A DNA stretch of 64,000 nucleotides, taken from QWHO01 sp039809865 (GTDB taxonomy: Bacteria; Vulcanimicrobiota; Xenobia; Xenobiales; QWHO01). Below are positions 17,223 through 25,424 of this stretch, piece by piece (the stretch's first letter is position 1; the number at the start of each line of letters is the position of its first letter). The position numbers and the translations under genes were made by a program. The stretch covers positions 1 through 64,000 of the forward strand of contig JBDHVW010000012.1 in the NCBI GenBank assembly GCA_039809865.1. The letters are read 5' to 3'. Below the pieces are notes generated by a model that was not told the origin of the DNA, ran no database searches, and saw nothing but the letters and a program-made list of their open reading frames with translations.

Positions 17223-18367
17223 TTCGTCACCACCACAGGTACAAGATATCCTGGACCTCCATCCGCCTGGTAGGGCGAGCCAGGGACGGGAGCCAGGTTG
17301 CCACTCGCATCGGCCGTGAAGCCGTGAATGGCGCTGTCGATGAAATCCGATGTGTAAATGAACGGACTGTTGGGGAAGCCTGACACGCCCGACGCGCCGG
17401 CGGCGATCGGCAGGCCAGGGAGCTGGATGAGCGAGCCGTCATCCCCCAGTTGGAAGCCGTTGAGGACTTTGTTGACGGTATTGCCGACGTAGAGGTTGCC
17501 GTTCTTGAAGCTGAACTGAAACGCCAGCGCGTCCGGCTCGGCGAACTTGACCGTGGCACCGGGAATGGGCGTGAGGGTGCCGGTCTCGCTGATCAGGAAC
17601 CCGTGCATGAATCCGTCCGTCGTCGAGACGTAGAGGAACTGTCCGGACGGGTCGACGTCGATGCCCAGCGGGTTGAGCCCGCCGGTGGGCGTCTGGCCTA
17701 CGATCGAGAGGGCACCGGTCGCGGGATTGAGGTTGAAGGTAAAGACGTCGTCCGTGCCGCGGTCCGTGATATAGAGAAAGTGGTTGTCGAGGCTGACGGT
17801 GGATTGCACCGCGTCGGTCATCCCCGGCACGACCAGCGGGAAGCCAGGAAGGCGCAGCAGGAAGCCTGTGTTCGGGTTGACGACAAAGCCGTCCACGTCG
17901 TTCTGCCCCACGACATACAGGAATCGACCGGTCCGGTCGAATCGGGGGGCATTGTCGTTGACGGTACCGAGGGGAAAGTTCGGCAGCGGCGTGAGCTTGC
18001 CGGTAACCGCGTCGATCTGCAGTCCGATGAGATACGTAAGATCGTCCACGCCGGCGTAGAGGAACGTGTTGTTGGGGTGAACGGCCAGGGCGTGAACCGG
18101 GAGCGCCAGGGCGAACGGCGAGCCGTTCACGGGCGAGAGAGAACCATCGTCGGCGTTCACCCGGAACACATCCACGCTACCCTCGAGGTTGCGATTGTTG
18201 GGGGCCAGGAGGTACCTGAAGGTTTGCGGGAGCACGGGCTCGGGCGGTGAGGGCGGAAGGAGCTCTACGGAGACAGGACCCGGAACCGTGATGTCGGAAC
18301 CTCCGCAGCCGGGCAGGCCGAGAAGGAAAATTGCCAGCAATGCCACCAAGATTGTTGTTTTGCGCAT
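17219..18367 (-). CDS. Beta-propeller lipoprotein, paralog of the gene at 16098
   Basis: A 382-residue protein with signal peptide and lipobox (LLGLPGC, then GGS). It is followed by the same propeller blade pattern as its downstream neighbour: GRFLYVVGQNDVDGFVV, TGFLLRLPGFPLVVPG and SGNLAPVPGSPY. The ATG at 18367 is preceded by AAGGAGA at good spacing, which rules out longer upstream starts. It is first in a two-gene unit. The ligand is unknown. Confidence 0.78.
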   Translation of the reverse strand: MRKTTILVALLAIFLLGLPGCGGSDITVPGPVSVELLPPSPPEPVLPQTFRYLLAPNNRNLEGSVDVFRVNADDGSLSPVNGSPFALALPVHALAVHPNNTFLYAGVDDLTYLIGLQIDAVTGKLTPLPNFPLGTVNDNAPRFDRTGRFLYVVGQNDVDGFVVNPNTGFLLRLPGFPLVVPGMTDAVQSTVSLDNHFLYITDRGTDDVFTFNLNPATGALSIVGQTPTGGLNPLGIDVDPSGQFLYVSTTDGFMHGFLISETGTLTPIPGATVKFAEPDALAFQFSFKNGNLYVGNTVNKVLNGFQLGDDGSLIQLPGLPIAAGASGVSGFPNSPFIYTSDFIDSAIHGFTADASGNLAPVPGSPYQADGGPGYLVPVVVTK

Positions 18368-18507
18368 GAAATCTCCTTCGCGAAAGAGAACGCGTATTCG
18401 ACGGTGCCCGGGAAGTCCTGCGTGTCGTCTATAACGGACGCCGCTGGAGGATAACTGCCAATGTATTGGACCCATCGAAATTTCTACCGATCGACCGTCT
18501 CGTGCTT

Positions 18508-19805
18508 ATGGGCCACCCCGCCGTCGCTGAGGGACAGAGCTACGACTTCGTCGTGCGGCGGGTCACCAATCCGCCCGCCTGGCCCGACCGGTGAACGACC
18601 AGCTCCCCGGTCCCTCCATCCGGGCCCGGCTGGGACAAACCGTGGTCGTGAGCGTCAAGAACGAGCTCGACGAGGGATAACTGGAAAATGGACGGCGTCG
18701 AGTTCGTCTCGCAAGGTCCGATCCCGCCGGGTCAAACCTTGGAATACCGATTTGAGGCCGAGCCCGCTGGCACCCACCTGCGGCATTCTCACGCGGAGGT
18801 GCAGTATGGCGATGGGATGATCGGCTTTCTCATCGTGGACGATCCGGACGACCCCAGCCGGGCCCGGTATGACGCGGACGTGCTGGTGCTGATCAACGAT
18901 TGGTTCCACCAGCCGGGACCCGAGATGCTGGCCGCCATCATCGCGGGAGGTAAGCGTCCCGCCATGAAGATGGACGAGCCGGATGAGGAAGAAGCCGGAC
19001 ATCGGCGACGTGCCGTTCGAGACGTCTCTGGTCAACGGCAAGATCGAGGAGGTTTTCACCGTCGACCCGGGGATGCGCCTTCGGTTCCGCGTCGCCAACC
19101 TGGGCTCCACCTACCAGATGCGCTTGTGCTTCCAGGGCCACAAGATGGAGGTGGTGGCCACGGATGGGGTGCCCCGTACTCCGAAAGTGGTCGACAGCTG
19201 CCTGATCGACCTGGGCGAGCGCGTCGACGTCATCGTCACCATGGACCAACCCGTCGGGAACTACTGGTTCTACGCGGACACGCTGGAAGACAAGCCTTTC
19301 AGCGGCACGAGGGCCACCTTACGCTACGCGGGCGCCCCTCTGACCCGACCCCCCGAGGCGCGGCCCGAGTGGGGCGAAATCCTGCGTTACGATCGCCTCA
19401 CCACTTTCGGGGGTGTGCCCCTGACGGCGCCCGACGTGGTGGGCGTGCACACCCTGGGCCCAAGCACGCGTCCTTATTTCTGGACCTTTGACGGGAAGGA
19501 GTTCGAGCTCCCGAAGCAATCGTTCCACAGCGGCCCGCATCCGGAGGTGCGGCAGCTCCCGGTTCAACAGGGTCAGGCCATGCGGCCACAATGATGAGCC
19601 ACCCCTGCCACACGCACGGGCGTCATTTCCAGCTTCTGCGCCAGGGTGACTCCAACCAAGGCGACTTTACCGGGGGCAACCCAAGAGCCACGCGGTCATC
19701 CGGTGGACGGAGAGCAATCCGGGCGACTGGTTCTTCCACTGCCACGTCGAGTGGCACCTGGCCAGATCAGCTCGAGGGAAGACCGGACTCGACGAAGGCG
19801 CGGTG
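18508..19805 (+). pseudogene. Decayed multicopper oxidase gene
   Basis: Pieces of one multicopper oxidase appear in order but in changing frames: an N-terminal strand (YDFVVRRVTNPPAWPDR) from about 18508; NDQLPGPSIRARLGQ from 18591 ending at TAA 18678; MDGVEFVSQGPI with RHSH from 18688; a long second-domain piece from about 18983 to 19594; HPCHTHGRHFQLL from about 19594; and PGDWFFHCHVEWHLA near 19720. The segment that should hold the HWH copper ligands between the second and third pieces is missing. At least five frame changes plus this deletion mean no functional enzyme is made. The 3' end runs into the convergent DUF2252 gene. Confidence 0.8.
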
Positions 19806-21107
19806 ATCGCGCTCGGCCTGGTCGGCCGCCTGGCGAGCCCATTCGGCCACCGCGCGGTCGAAGCTATCCGATTTGCCCAGATACCCGGCGATGGGCGCTG
19901 GATCACCCGCGCGCGCATGGGCGCGAGCCAATCCGTGTCCGCACAGGGATCCAAACGAAGCCAGGCGGGTGTTGTTGACCCCGGTGAGATCGGGCGAGAT
20001 CTTCAGGTCGCGCAGTTGGCGGAAGTAAAAATGACGGTTGGGAGAGCTGGTCCAGCCCAGGAAGAGATCGCTGGCGGCCTGCATCAAGCGCTGGCCGCAA
20101 ACAACGCGCTGACCCTGGTTGGCATAGCGCGGAGGCCGATTCACGAACGGGGCCAGCACGCTCGGACGCGCCTCCTTGAACTGAAGGAGCAGAACCTGGT
20201 CGTCCTCGGCCACCAGCAGGGCGACGGCGCACAGCGTTCCCACGCTGCCCACCCCCACCACCTTCATGGCGATGTCCATCACCTGAAACCGCTCCAGCAA
20301 CTCGCGCCGATCATCCTGAAGCGTGGACAGGTACTGCTCGAAGAAGCCCCGCACCTGGTGCTCGAACTGCTCGTGATTGTCGGGATGGTAGAGCTTGGGA
20401 GGCAGGTCACGGAAACGCAGCCGCCCGTCGCGGCGCTCGAGCAGTTTCGTCACGGCCTTCCGGGTCTCCGCATAGGCGCGCCGCACCATCCGCTGACGGT
20501 TCTTGACGGCGCCCGGGTCGGGGGCGTTCGCGAGGACCTCCTGCGTGGTGATCCGGGTATACCAGACGTCCAGCACGGGCATACGGGCGAACTCCTGCAG
20601 ATGCTCGCGATAGGCCCTCACGGTTCGCCGCGCGGCCCGCTGGCAGCTCTGCGGGTCCAGCTCGAGGCTGCGACCGGCCAGCACCACACTGGTCGCCAGA
20701 CGCTTGACATCCCACTCCCACGGGGCGGGAAGGGTCTCGTCGAAGTCGTTGATGTCGAAGACCAGGTTGCGCTCGGGCGTGCCGAATCCGCCAAAGTTCA
20801 TCAGGTGGCAGTCGCCGCAGGACTGCACGTAGAGGCCGGTAGCGGGAGTGTGCGAGAGGTCCTCGGCCATCAGGAACGCCGAGCCGCGCATGAAGGCGAA
20901 GGGGTCCTGACCCATGCGCTGATGCCGCAGGGGGATCAGGGACTCGATGCGCCCCTCGTCCGATTGGAGCAATCGCTGCACCGGGTCGCGGGCGGGGAGA
21001 GAGAACTCGGCGTGCGCCGAGCGCGGCACTTCTCGGCGCAACTCGCGACCCTGCTCGATGCGCTCGGAAAGTTTCTGACGGGTCGTACCCAGGTGAACGG
21101 CGTTCAT
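19767..21107 (-). CDS. DUF2252 family protein
   Basis: A 446-residue protein matching the DUF2252 family (kinase-like fold, function unknown). It shows FMRGSAFLMAEDL near residue 60, YVQSCGDCHLMNFGGFGTPE, FDINDFDETLPAPWEWDVKRLA, VVGVGSVGT, LQFKEARPS, and a C-terminal GHGLARAHAR segment. The HxxNFG/DxNDFD elements recall the catalytic loop and metal-binding Asp of aminoglycoside-phosphotransferase-like kinases. The ATG at 21107 is chosen because everything upstream in frame overlaps the neighbouring gene and looks non-coding. It follows the gene at 21139 on the same strand with about 30 bp between. Confidence 0.85.
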   Translation of the reverse strand: MNAVHLGTTRQKLSERIEQGRELRREVPRSAHAEFSLPARDPVQRLLQSDEGRIESLIPLRHQRMGQDPFAFMRGSAFLMAEDLSHTPATGLYVQSCGDCHLMNFGGFGTPERNLVFDINDFDETLPAPWEWDVKRLATSVVLAGRSLELDPQSCQRAARRTVRAYREHLQEFARMPVLDVWYTRITTQEVLANAPDPGAVKNRQRMVRRAYAETRKAVTKLLERRDGRLRFRDLPPKLYHPDNHEQFEHQVRGFFEQYLSTLQDDRRELLERFQVMDIAMKVVGVGSVGTLCAVALLVAEDDQVLLLQFKEARPSVLAPFVNRPPRYANQGQRVVCGQRLMQAASDLFLGWTSSPNRHFYFRQLRDLKISPDLTGVNNTRLASFGSLCGHGLARAHARAGDPAPIAGYLGKSDSFDRAVAEWARQAADQAERDHRAFVESGLPSS

Positions 21108-21138
21108 GCGAGCGGCTTCGCGAGGGACGGCGTCGCTC

Positions 21139-21735
21139 CTAGCAGAGTTGAGCGAGCAGATCGTCGAGCAGTGCCGACTGGTGCACCTCCAGGGAGCGCA
21201 GCTTGCGCGCCACGCGACCCTTCCAACTGGTGGCCGGCCAATCCAGCAACCCGGAAAGGCCGCCGAGGATCTTCCGGCGGTCCTCGGGCGAGCTCTGGGC
21301 CTGGAGGTGGTCGACCAGCCGCAGCAGGCCCCCGGAGCCCTCGTAGGCCTTCTCGAGCACCGGCCCCGAGGCCAGGAAAGCTCCCAGCACCTGTCCGATC
21401 TCGAACACCGAGGGGACCGGCGGAAAGCGGCCCGCCCAGGCCGTCCAGAGGCAGAATTGCCGGGTTTTCTGCCGGGCCGGACCGAAGGGAGCCGCCGGAC
21501 GCGACAGCTGCTCCAGAAGGCGCACCGGCTCGCGCAGGCCGTCAAAGATCAGCCAGTCGGCCTGGGGAAAGCGCGCCAGGCACTGCTGGCGGAGCGGGCC
21601 GAGCCAGGCGTCCAACTCGGTGCTGTGCTCGAGGGCTGCGAGCTGGCGCAGCCGGGTCAAACCAGCGATGGGGCGGGCGTGGGAGCGATCGAGCGTGGCG
21701 TCGAGCATCCACTCGACAAAGAGATCGTGCAGCAT
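21139..21735 (-). CDS. Hypothetical protein, alpha-helical
   Basis: A predicted soluble protein of 198 residues starts at the ATG (complement of 21733-21735). It is Leu-rich, helical, and has no signal peptide, cysteine cluster or known motif. It sits just upstream of the DUF2252 gene in the same direction and is probably cotranscribed. Divergence from the gene at 21814 leaves about 78 bp for both promoters. No family is recognised. Confidence 0.55.
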   Translation of the reverse strand: MLHDLFVEWMLDATLDRSHARPIAGLTRLRQLAALEHSTELDAWLGPLRQQCLARFPQADWLIFDGLREPVRLLEQLSRPAAPFGPARQKTRQFCLWTAWAGRFPPVPSVFEIGQVLGAFLASGPVLEKAYEGSGGLLRLVDHLQAQSSPEDRRKILGGLSGLLDWPATSWKGRVARKLRSLEVHQSALLDDLLAQLC

Positions 21736-21813
21736 GGCCAGAGCGCCTTCGCGCGCCGACCCCGCGCTCCTACTCTGGACAGGAGTTGACGGGTCGGAGA
21801 TAATCCTTCGCGT

Positions 21814-22566
21814 ATGAAAATCCAGGTAGAATTCGTCGACCTGTCGGGGCGCAACCGCTTCTCGCCGGTCGAGTTGGAGGACACGCAACTCCCTCCCAGC
21901 TTCGAGGTGGACACGACGATGCACTTCGGCGATCTGCGCTTTCAGGTGAAACGCGCCGAGCCGGCCGACTTTCGCAAGACGGGGTGCCTGCGCGTCGAGC
22001 TGTGGCCGATCGACTCGATCGAGCTAGACCAGATCTTGTGCAGCATCCCCTCGATCGCGGAGGCGCTGCCGGAAATCCGCCCCCCCTGGGGACCGGGCTG
22101 TCTGGTGCTGAACGAGGACGACTGGCGGCAGATCGAGCTCGTGTCCGCGCACCGCCGGGACGAGGTCGAGCGCGAGCTCGCGGGGGTGCGTCGCATCTTC
22201 GCCGAGGAGCGGCACGGAGAGGGTTTTCGAACGCTGCACGTCCGCAAATTGGAGCACCCCATCGAGAAACTGACCGTCCGGGAGCTGGAGGCAGCCTTGC
22301 CCCCACGGGAGCGGTTCCTGGGGCTGACGTTCCGGGACGCCGAAGGTCGCGTGCCCGACGGCTTTGCCTGGACGACCGAGCGAGGGACGGTGGTGTACGG
22401 CGAGGCGCGCGACGGCCAGGTTGTCACGGCCTGCCTGGAGCCACAGGGCAACGAGCCCGGTTTAAGCGGGCTTGCCGACGTGTTGCTGGTGGATTGGTGC
22501 GCCGCCCGGGTGGTAAACCCGGACGACCTGGAGGGCTACGAGCCGGGCTACCGTTCTATCCGATGA
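21814..22566 (+). CDS. Hypothetical protein
   Basis: A 250-residue acidic soluble protein starts at ATG. The N-terminal half looks like beta strands (MKIQVEFVDLSG, HFGDLRFQVKRAEPADF). The C-terminal half contains GFAWTTERGTVVYGEA and ends in VNPDDLEGYEPGYRSIR. There is no signal peptide or membrane segment. Its end overlaps the convergent Gly-rich gene by 11 bp. I do not recognise the family. Confidence 0.6.
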   Translation: MKIQVEFVDLSGRNRFSPVELEDTQLPPSFEVDTTMHFGDLRFQVKRAEPADFRKTGCLRVELWPIDSIELDQILCSIPSIAEALPEIRPPWGPGCLVLNEDDWRQIELVSAHRRDEVERELAGVRRIFAEERHGEGFRTLHVRKLEHPIEKLTVRELEAALPPRERFLGLTFRDAEGRVPDGFAWTTERGTVVYGEARDGQVVTACLEPQGNEPGLSGLADVLLVDWCAARVVNPDDLEGYEPGYRSIR

Positions 22567-23752
22567 AGAACGGGCTGAGTTGCGGCTGACCCATAAAGGC
22601 CGTCTGCAGCGCCAGGGGGAGCCCCAGACCGAGACCGGCGGTGTTGGGCGCGGCGAACTGACCACCAAAGTTGCTGGTGAAGAACCCGAGGTCGAGCCCC
22701 GTCGAAAGTCCAAAGCTGCCGTTGCCCAGGTTCTGGGAGAAGAACGGGCTGATTCCGGGAACCTGTCCGAAGGACGCGCCTCCGAGCCCGAGGTTCTGGG
22801 AAAAGAACGGACTGATACCGGGAACCTGTCCGAAGGAGGCGCCCCCCAGCCCGAGGTTCTGGGAGAAGAACGGGCTGATGCCCGGGACCTGCCCGAACGA
22901 GGCGCCACCGAGCCCGAGGTTCTGAGAGAAGAACGGGCTGATGCCCGGGACCTGTCCGAACGCGGCGCCACCGAGCCCGAGGTTCTGCTGGAAGAACGGT
23001 TGCACCGGGAATTGCTGGGAGAAGAACGGGCTGATGCCCGGGACCTGCCCGAAAGCGGCGCCACCGAGCCCGAGGTTCTGCTGGAAAAACGGTTGCACCG
23101 GGAATTGCTGGCCGAAAAAGGGACTGATGCCGGGAATGGCACCGAAGCCAGGTCCGAAAAATGCGTTGCCGCCGCTCAGGGCCGACTGCGCGCCCAATCC
23201 GCCGCCCAGCGCGCTGAAGCCGCCGCCCCCGAAAGAGCCGAAGCTACCACCACCCAGGCCGCCAAAACTGCTCATCGCACTGAGGCCGCCACCAAAGCCG
23301 CCAAAGCTCTGTCCGCCGAAGCTGCCCAGACCTCCACCGAAGCCGCCGAAGCTGCCCAGACCTCCACCGAAGCCGCCGAAGCTGCCCAGTCCGCCGCCGA
23401 GACCACCAAGACTCTGGCCGCCAAAGCCGCCCAGACCGGCCAGGCTCTGGCCGCCCAAGCCCTGAGCGCCACCCGCGCCACCGCCGGCATTGCCGCACTG
23501 GTGCCCACCGCCTCCGCCCTGGCCCGGTTGACCAAAGGCCGTGGGTTGACCGCCGCCATACTGGCTCCACCCGTTGGAAAGCTGCTGCATCGCACCGATC
23601 AGCTGCTGCAGCAGGGGCATCAGCCCGGCCAGCGAGACTCCGCTGAGTCCTTGACCGCCCTGGGCTCCGAAGAGGCCCAGTCCGCCAGAATAGGCATAGG
23701 GATTGCTATACAGTCCGCTCGTGTAGAGCGAATTAGCACCGGAGATGGCCAT
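22556..23752 (-). CDS. Glycine-rich repeat protein
   Basis: A 398-residue low-complexity protein. After a Tyr/Ser/Gly-rich head (LYTSGLYSNPYAYSGG) comes a Gly/Phe/Leu-rich region of about 150 residues with repeated GGLGSFGGFG. Then come six copies of a unit containing GQVPGISPFF and NLGLGG, and a short tail ending QLSPFFIG. There is no signal peptide, Cys pair or catalytic motif. The start ATG is preceded by AGGGGGA. Composition resembles structural, adhesive or phase-separating proteins, but no function can be assigned. Confidence 0.65.
   Translation of the reverse strand: MAISGANSLYTSGLYSNPYAYSGGLGLFGAQGGQGLSGVSLAGLMPLLQQLIGAMQQLSNGWSQYGGGQPTAFGQPGQGGGGGHQCGNAGGGAGGAQGLGGQSLAGLGGFGGQSLGGLGGGLGSFGGFGGGLGSFGGFGGGLGSFGGQSFGGFGGGLSAMSSFGGLGGGSFGSFGGGGFSALGGGLGAQSALSGGNAFFGPGFGAIPGISPFFGQQFPVQPFFQQNLGLGGAAFGQVPGISPFFSQQFPVQPFFQQNLGLGGAAFGQVPGISPFFSQNLGLGGASFGQVPGISPFFSQNLGLGGASFGQVPGISPFFSQNLGLGGASFGQVPGISPFFSQNLGNGSFGLSTGLDLGFFTSNFGGQFAAPNTAGLGLGLPLALQTAFMGQPQLSPFFIG
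22715..23150 (-). repeat. 63-bp coding repeat (GQVPGISPFF unit)
   Basis: Nearly identical 63-bp units encode SQNLGLGGASFGQVPGISPFF in four consecutive copies. They are preceded by two longer units carrying an inserted QQFPVQPFF segment. The very high nucleotide identity between neighbouring copies points to recent expansion by slippage or unequal recombination. Confidence 0.85.
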
Positions 23753-23885
23753 GAGGTCAGTCCCCCTGTTGCGAGAATTAGGATTATGACGAGAGTTCGA
23801 CTCGTCCCGGGTGAGCGCCCTCCACAAGTTACAATCCTTTAACATCGGCAAGGATCTGTTAACCTGGACAGCCAAGGAGGCGAAG

Positions 23886-24260
23886 GTGTCCGAGCCCATC
23901 ACCATCGTCACGCCCGAGATCACGCTGGACCCGCTCCCCGAGGTGCAACCGGACCACAGCATCTGCTGCAAGACCTGCGGCCACGCTCTGACCCATCGCA
24001 CCAGAGCCATCGAGGTGAGGGGCTGTCACGAGCACACGTTCCGCAACCCGGCCGGTTACTCGTTCCACCTGATGTGTTTCTCGGACGCCCCCGGCTGCCT
24101 GCGCGTCGGCACCCCCACCCTGGAGGCGACCTGGTTTCCCGGCTACGCCTGGAGCTTCGCGCTGTGCGCTGGCTGCCAGGGACATCTGGGCTGGTGGTAC
24201 AGCACGGGGGACGAGCTCTTCGTGGGGTTGATAGCCACCCGGCTGGTGCGAGTCGCCTGA
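23886..24260 (+). CDS. Stand-alone CULT domain protein (cereblon-like)
   Basis: The 124-residue protein is almost entirely a CULT domain, the fold of the thalidomide-binding domain of cereblon. Zinc ligands are C28 and C31 (CKTC) and C94 and C97 (CAGC). The aromatic cage residues are W83, W89 and W103 in TWFPGYAWSF and HLGWWY. Their spacing of 6 and 14 residues equals that of human W380, W386 and W400. Single-domain bacterial CULT proteins are known, for example from Magnetospirillum, but their natural role is unclear. Start is a GTG with a perfect AAGGAGG (23874-23880) 5 nt upstream. It is convergent with the gene at 24264 with 3 bp between. Confidence 0.93.
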   Translation: MSEPITIVTPEITLDPLPEVQPDHSICCKTCGHALTHRTRAIEVRGCHEHTFRNPAGYSFHLMCFSDAPGCLRVGTPTLEATWFPGYAWSFALCAGCQGHLGWWYSTGDELFVGLIATRLVRVA

Positions 24261-24263
24261 GGT

Positions 24264-24836
24264 TTACTCGCCGGGGCGTTTGGGCAGGCGAATTCCGCCG
24301 ACGACCAGGTGCTCGGGGCGCTCCTCGAAGCGTTTCGAAGTCTCCGGCTCGAGGCGCGCCGGGCAGGCCTTCTGGAACTCGTCCGCCGACACCAACCAGC
24401 GGTCCAACCGGCCGACCAGCACGCGCTGCGAATCCTCCAAAGCGCCGTTCTGATTGTGCACCAGGATGCCCACCGTCAGCACGCCGGCGCCTGCCAACCC
24501 GAGGGCGAGCCCGACCTGCCATCCGCGCAAGAATCCCATCGCCACGCCGCCTAGAATGCCAGACCCCCCGAGCAAGACCCCGCCGACCGCTCCCAGAACC
24601 GCCCGGTTGTTGTAGCTCTGCGCCGAGCGCAGCAGACCCGCGCGAACCTCGTCGGGCGAGCCCGGTAGAGCGCTGAATCGAGCGAGAAAGTCCTCGTTGG
24701 CCGCGTGCGTGTCGTGGCAATCGCGGTAGGGGTCGCTCACGCCCAGCTCCTCCAGGGGATGGGCCTGCGGCCGGCGCGCGGTCTGCTCGCGGTAGCGCTC
24801 GGCGAGCTCCGTCAGCTCGGTGCGGGTCACGTTCAT
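24264..24836 (-). CDS. Membrane protein with GGIRL C-terminal tail
   Basis: The protein has 190 residues from the ATG at 24836; an in-frame TTG at 24857 is an alternative. A hydrophilic N-terminal region is followed by two Gly-rich hydrophobic helices (VLGAVGGVLLGGSGILGGVAM and the WQVGLALGLAGAGVLTVGIL stretch) and a charged C-terminal domain. It ends in EHLVVGGIRLPKRPGE, a variant of the tail shared with three other proteins in this window. It is last in a probable operon with the zinc-ribbon, subtilase and CHAT genes upstream. Family not recognised. Confidence 0.65.
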   Translation of the reverse strand: MNVTRTELTELAERYREQTARRPQAHPLEELGVSDPYRDCHDTHAANEDFLARFSALPGSPDEVRAGLLRSAQSYNNRAVLGAVGGVLLGGSGILGGVAMGFLRGWQVGLALGLAGAGVLTVGILVHNQNGALEDSQRVLVGRLDRWLVSADEFQKACPARLEPETSKRFEERPEHLVVGGIRLPKRPGE

Positions 24837-24884
24837 CAGGTCGCCAATGTAGCGCAACCTGGCGCCCGCGAGATTACAAACGTG

Positions 24885-25388
24885 TTACTCGAAGCCCAAG
24901 ACGCGGGCGAGCATATTGCCCATCCAGGCCGAGAATCCACGCTCGGGCTTGTTCTTGTCCGAGATCGCCTTCAGCTGGGCCATCAGCTGGGCGTTGGTGG
25001 CCGGATCGATCGCCAGGTTCTTGTCCTTGAGGTAGAAATCCACGATCGCTTTCAGCTCGCCGTCGTCGAGCCAGACGCCGTGCTCCTCGCAGCGATCGAG
25101 CCAGATGTCGCTGACCAGGAAATACTGGTAGCGGTCCATCACCACTCCGCAGACCGGGCATTTGGCGGGCGCCTCGAGGTCGATCCCCTCGGTTTTGTCC
25201 TTGAGCAGGATCGGTGCCAGCTGCGAAGCCTCCACCCGAGAGAGGTTATCCTCGGTGCGCATCATCTGGCCGAGCTCGTCCTCCTGGTTCTCCCAGAACG
25301 AGCCCTCGCACTTGGGGCACATGTCCACGTTGAGGTGGTCGATGGGCAACTCTTGCAATTCGGTCTGGCAGCGCGGGCAGGTCTTCAT
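24885..25388 (-). CDS. TFIIB-type zinc-ribbon protein (two zinc fingers)
   Basis: The 167-residue protein carries two zf-TFIIB-like ribbons (PF13453 type). One at the N-terminus reads CPRC, then CPKCEGSFWE. A second at about residues 80-115 reads CPVCG, then CEEHGVWLDDGEL. The ATG at 25388 is set by an AAGGAGG-type site 7 nt upstream. It lies 36 bp after the subtilase gene and 48 bp before the membrane protein gene, in the same direction. Such proteins are widespread and poorly understood. Confidence 0.8.
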   Translation of the reverse strand: MKTCPRCQTELQELPIDHLNVDMCPKCEGSFWENQEDELGQMMRTEDNLSRVEASQLAPILLKDKTEGIDLEAPAKCPVCGVVMDRYQYFLVSDIWLDRCEEHGVWLDDGELKAIVDFYLKDKNLAIDPATNAQLMAQLKAISDKNKPERGFSAWMGNMLARVLGFE

Positions 25389-25424
25389 AGCCGCCCCTCC
25401 TTCCACCGAAACCGAATTTGCCCT

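Noticed and set aside
19803..21803. Open frame of about 666 codons on the plus strand over the DUF2252 gene
   Set aside because: The minus-strand DUF2252 motifs are intact; the plus frame has no domain.
21785..21804. TTGACG and GATAAT as a promoter for the gene at 21814
   Set aside because: The spacing is only 8 bp, too short for a sigma-70 promoter.
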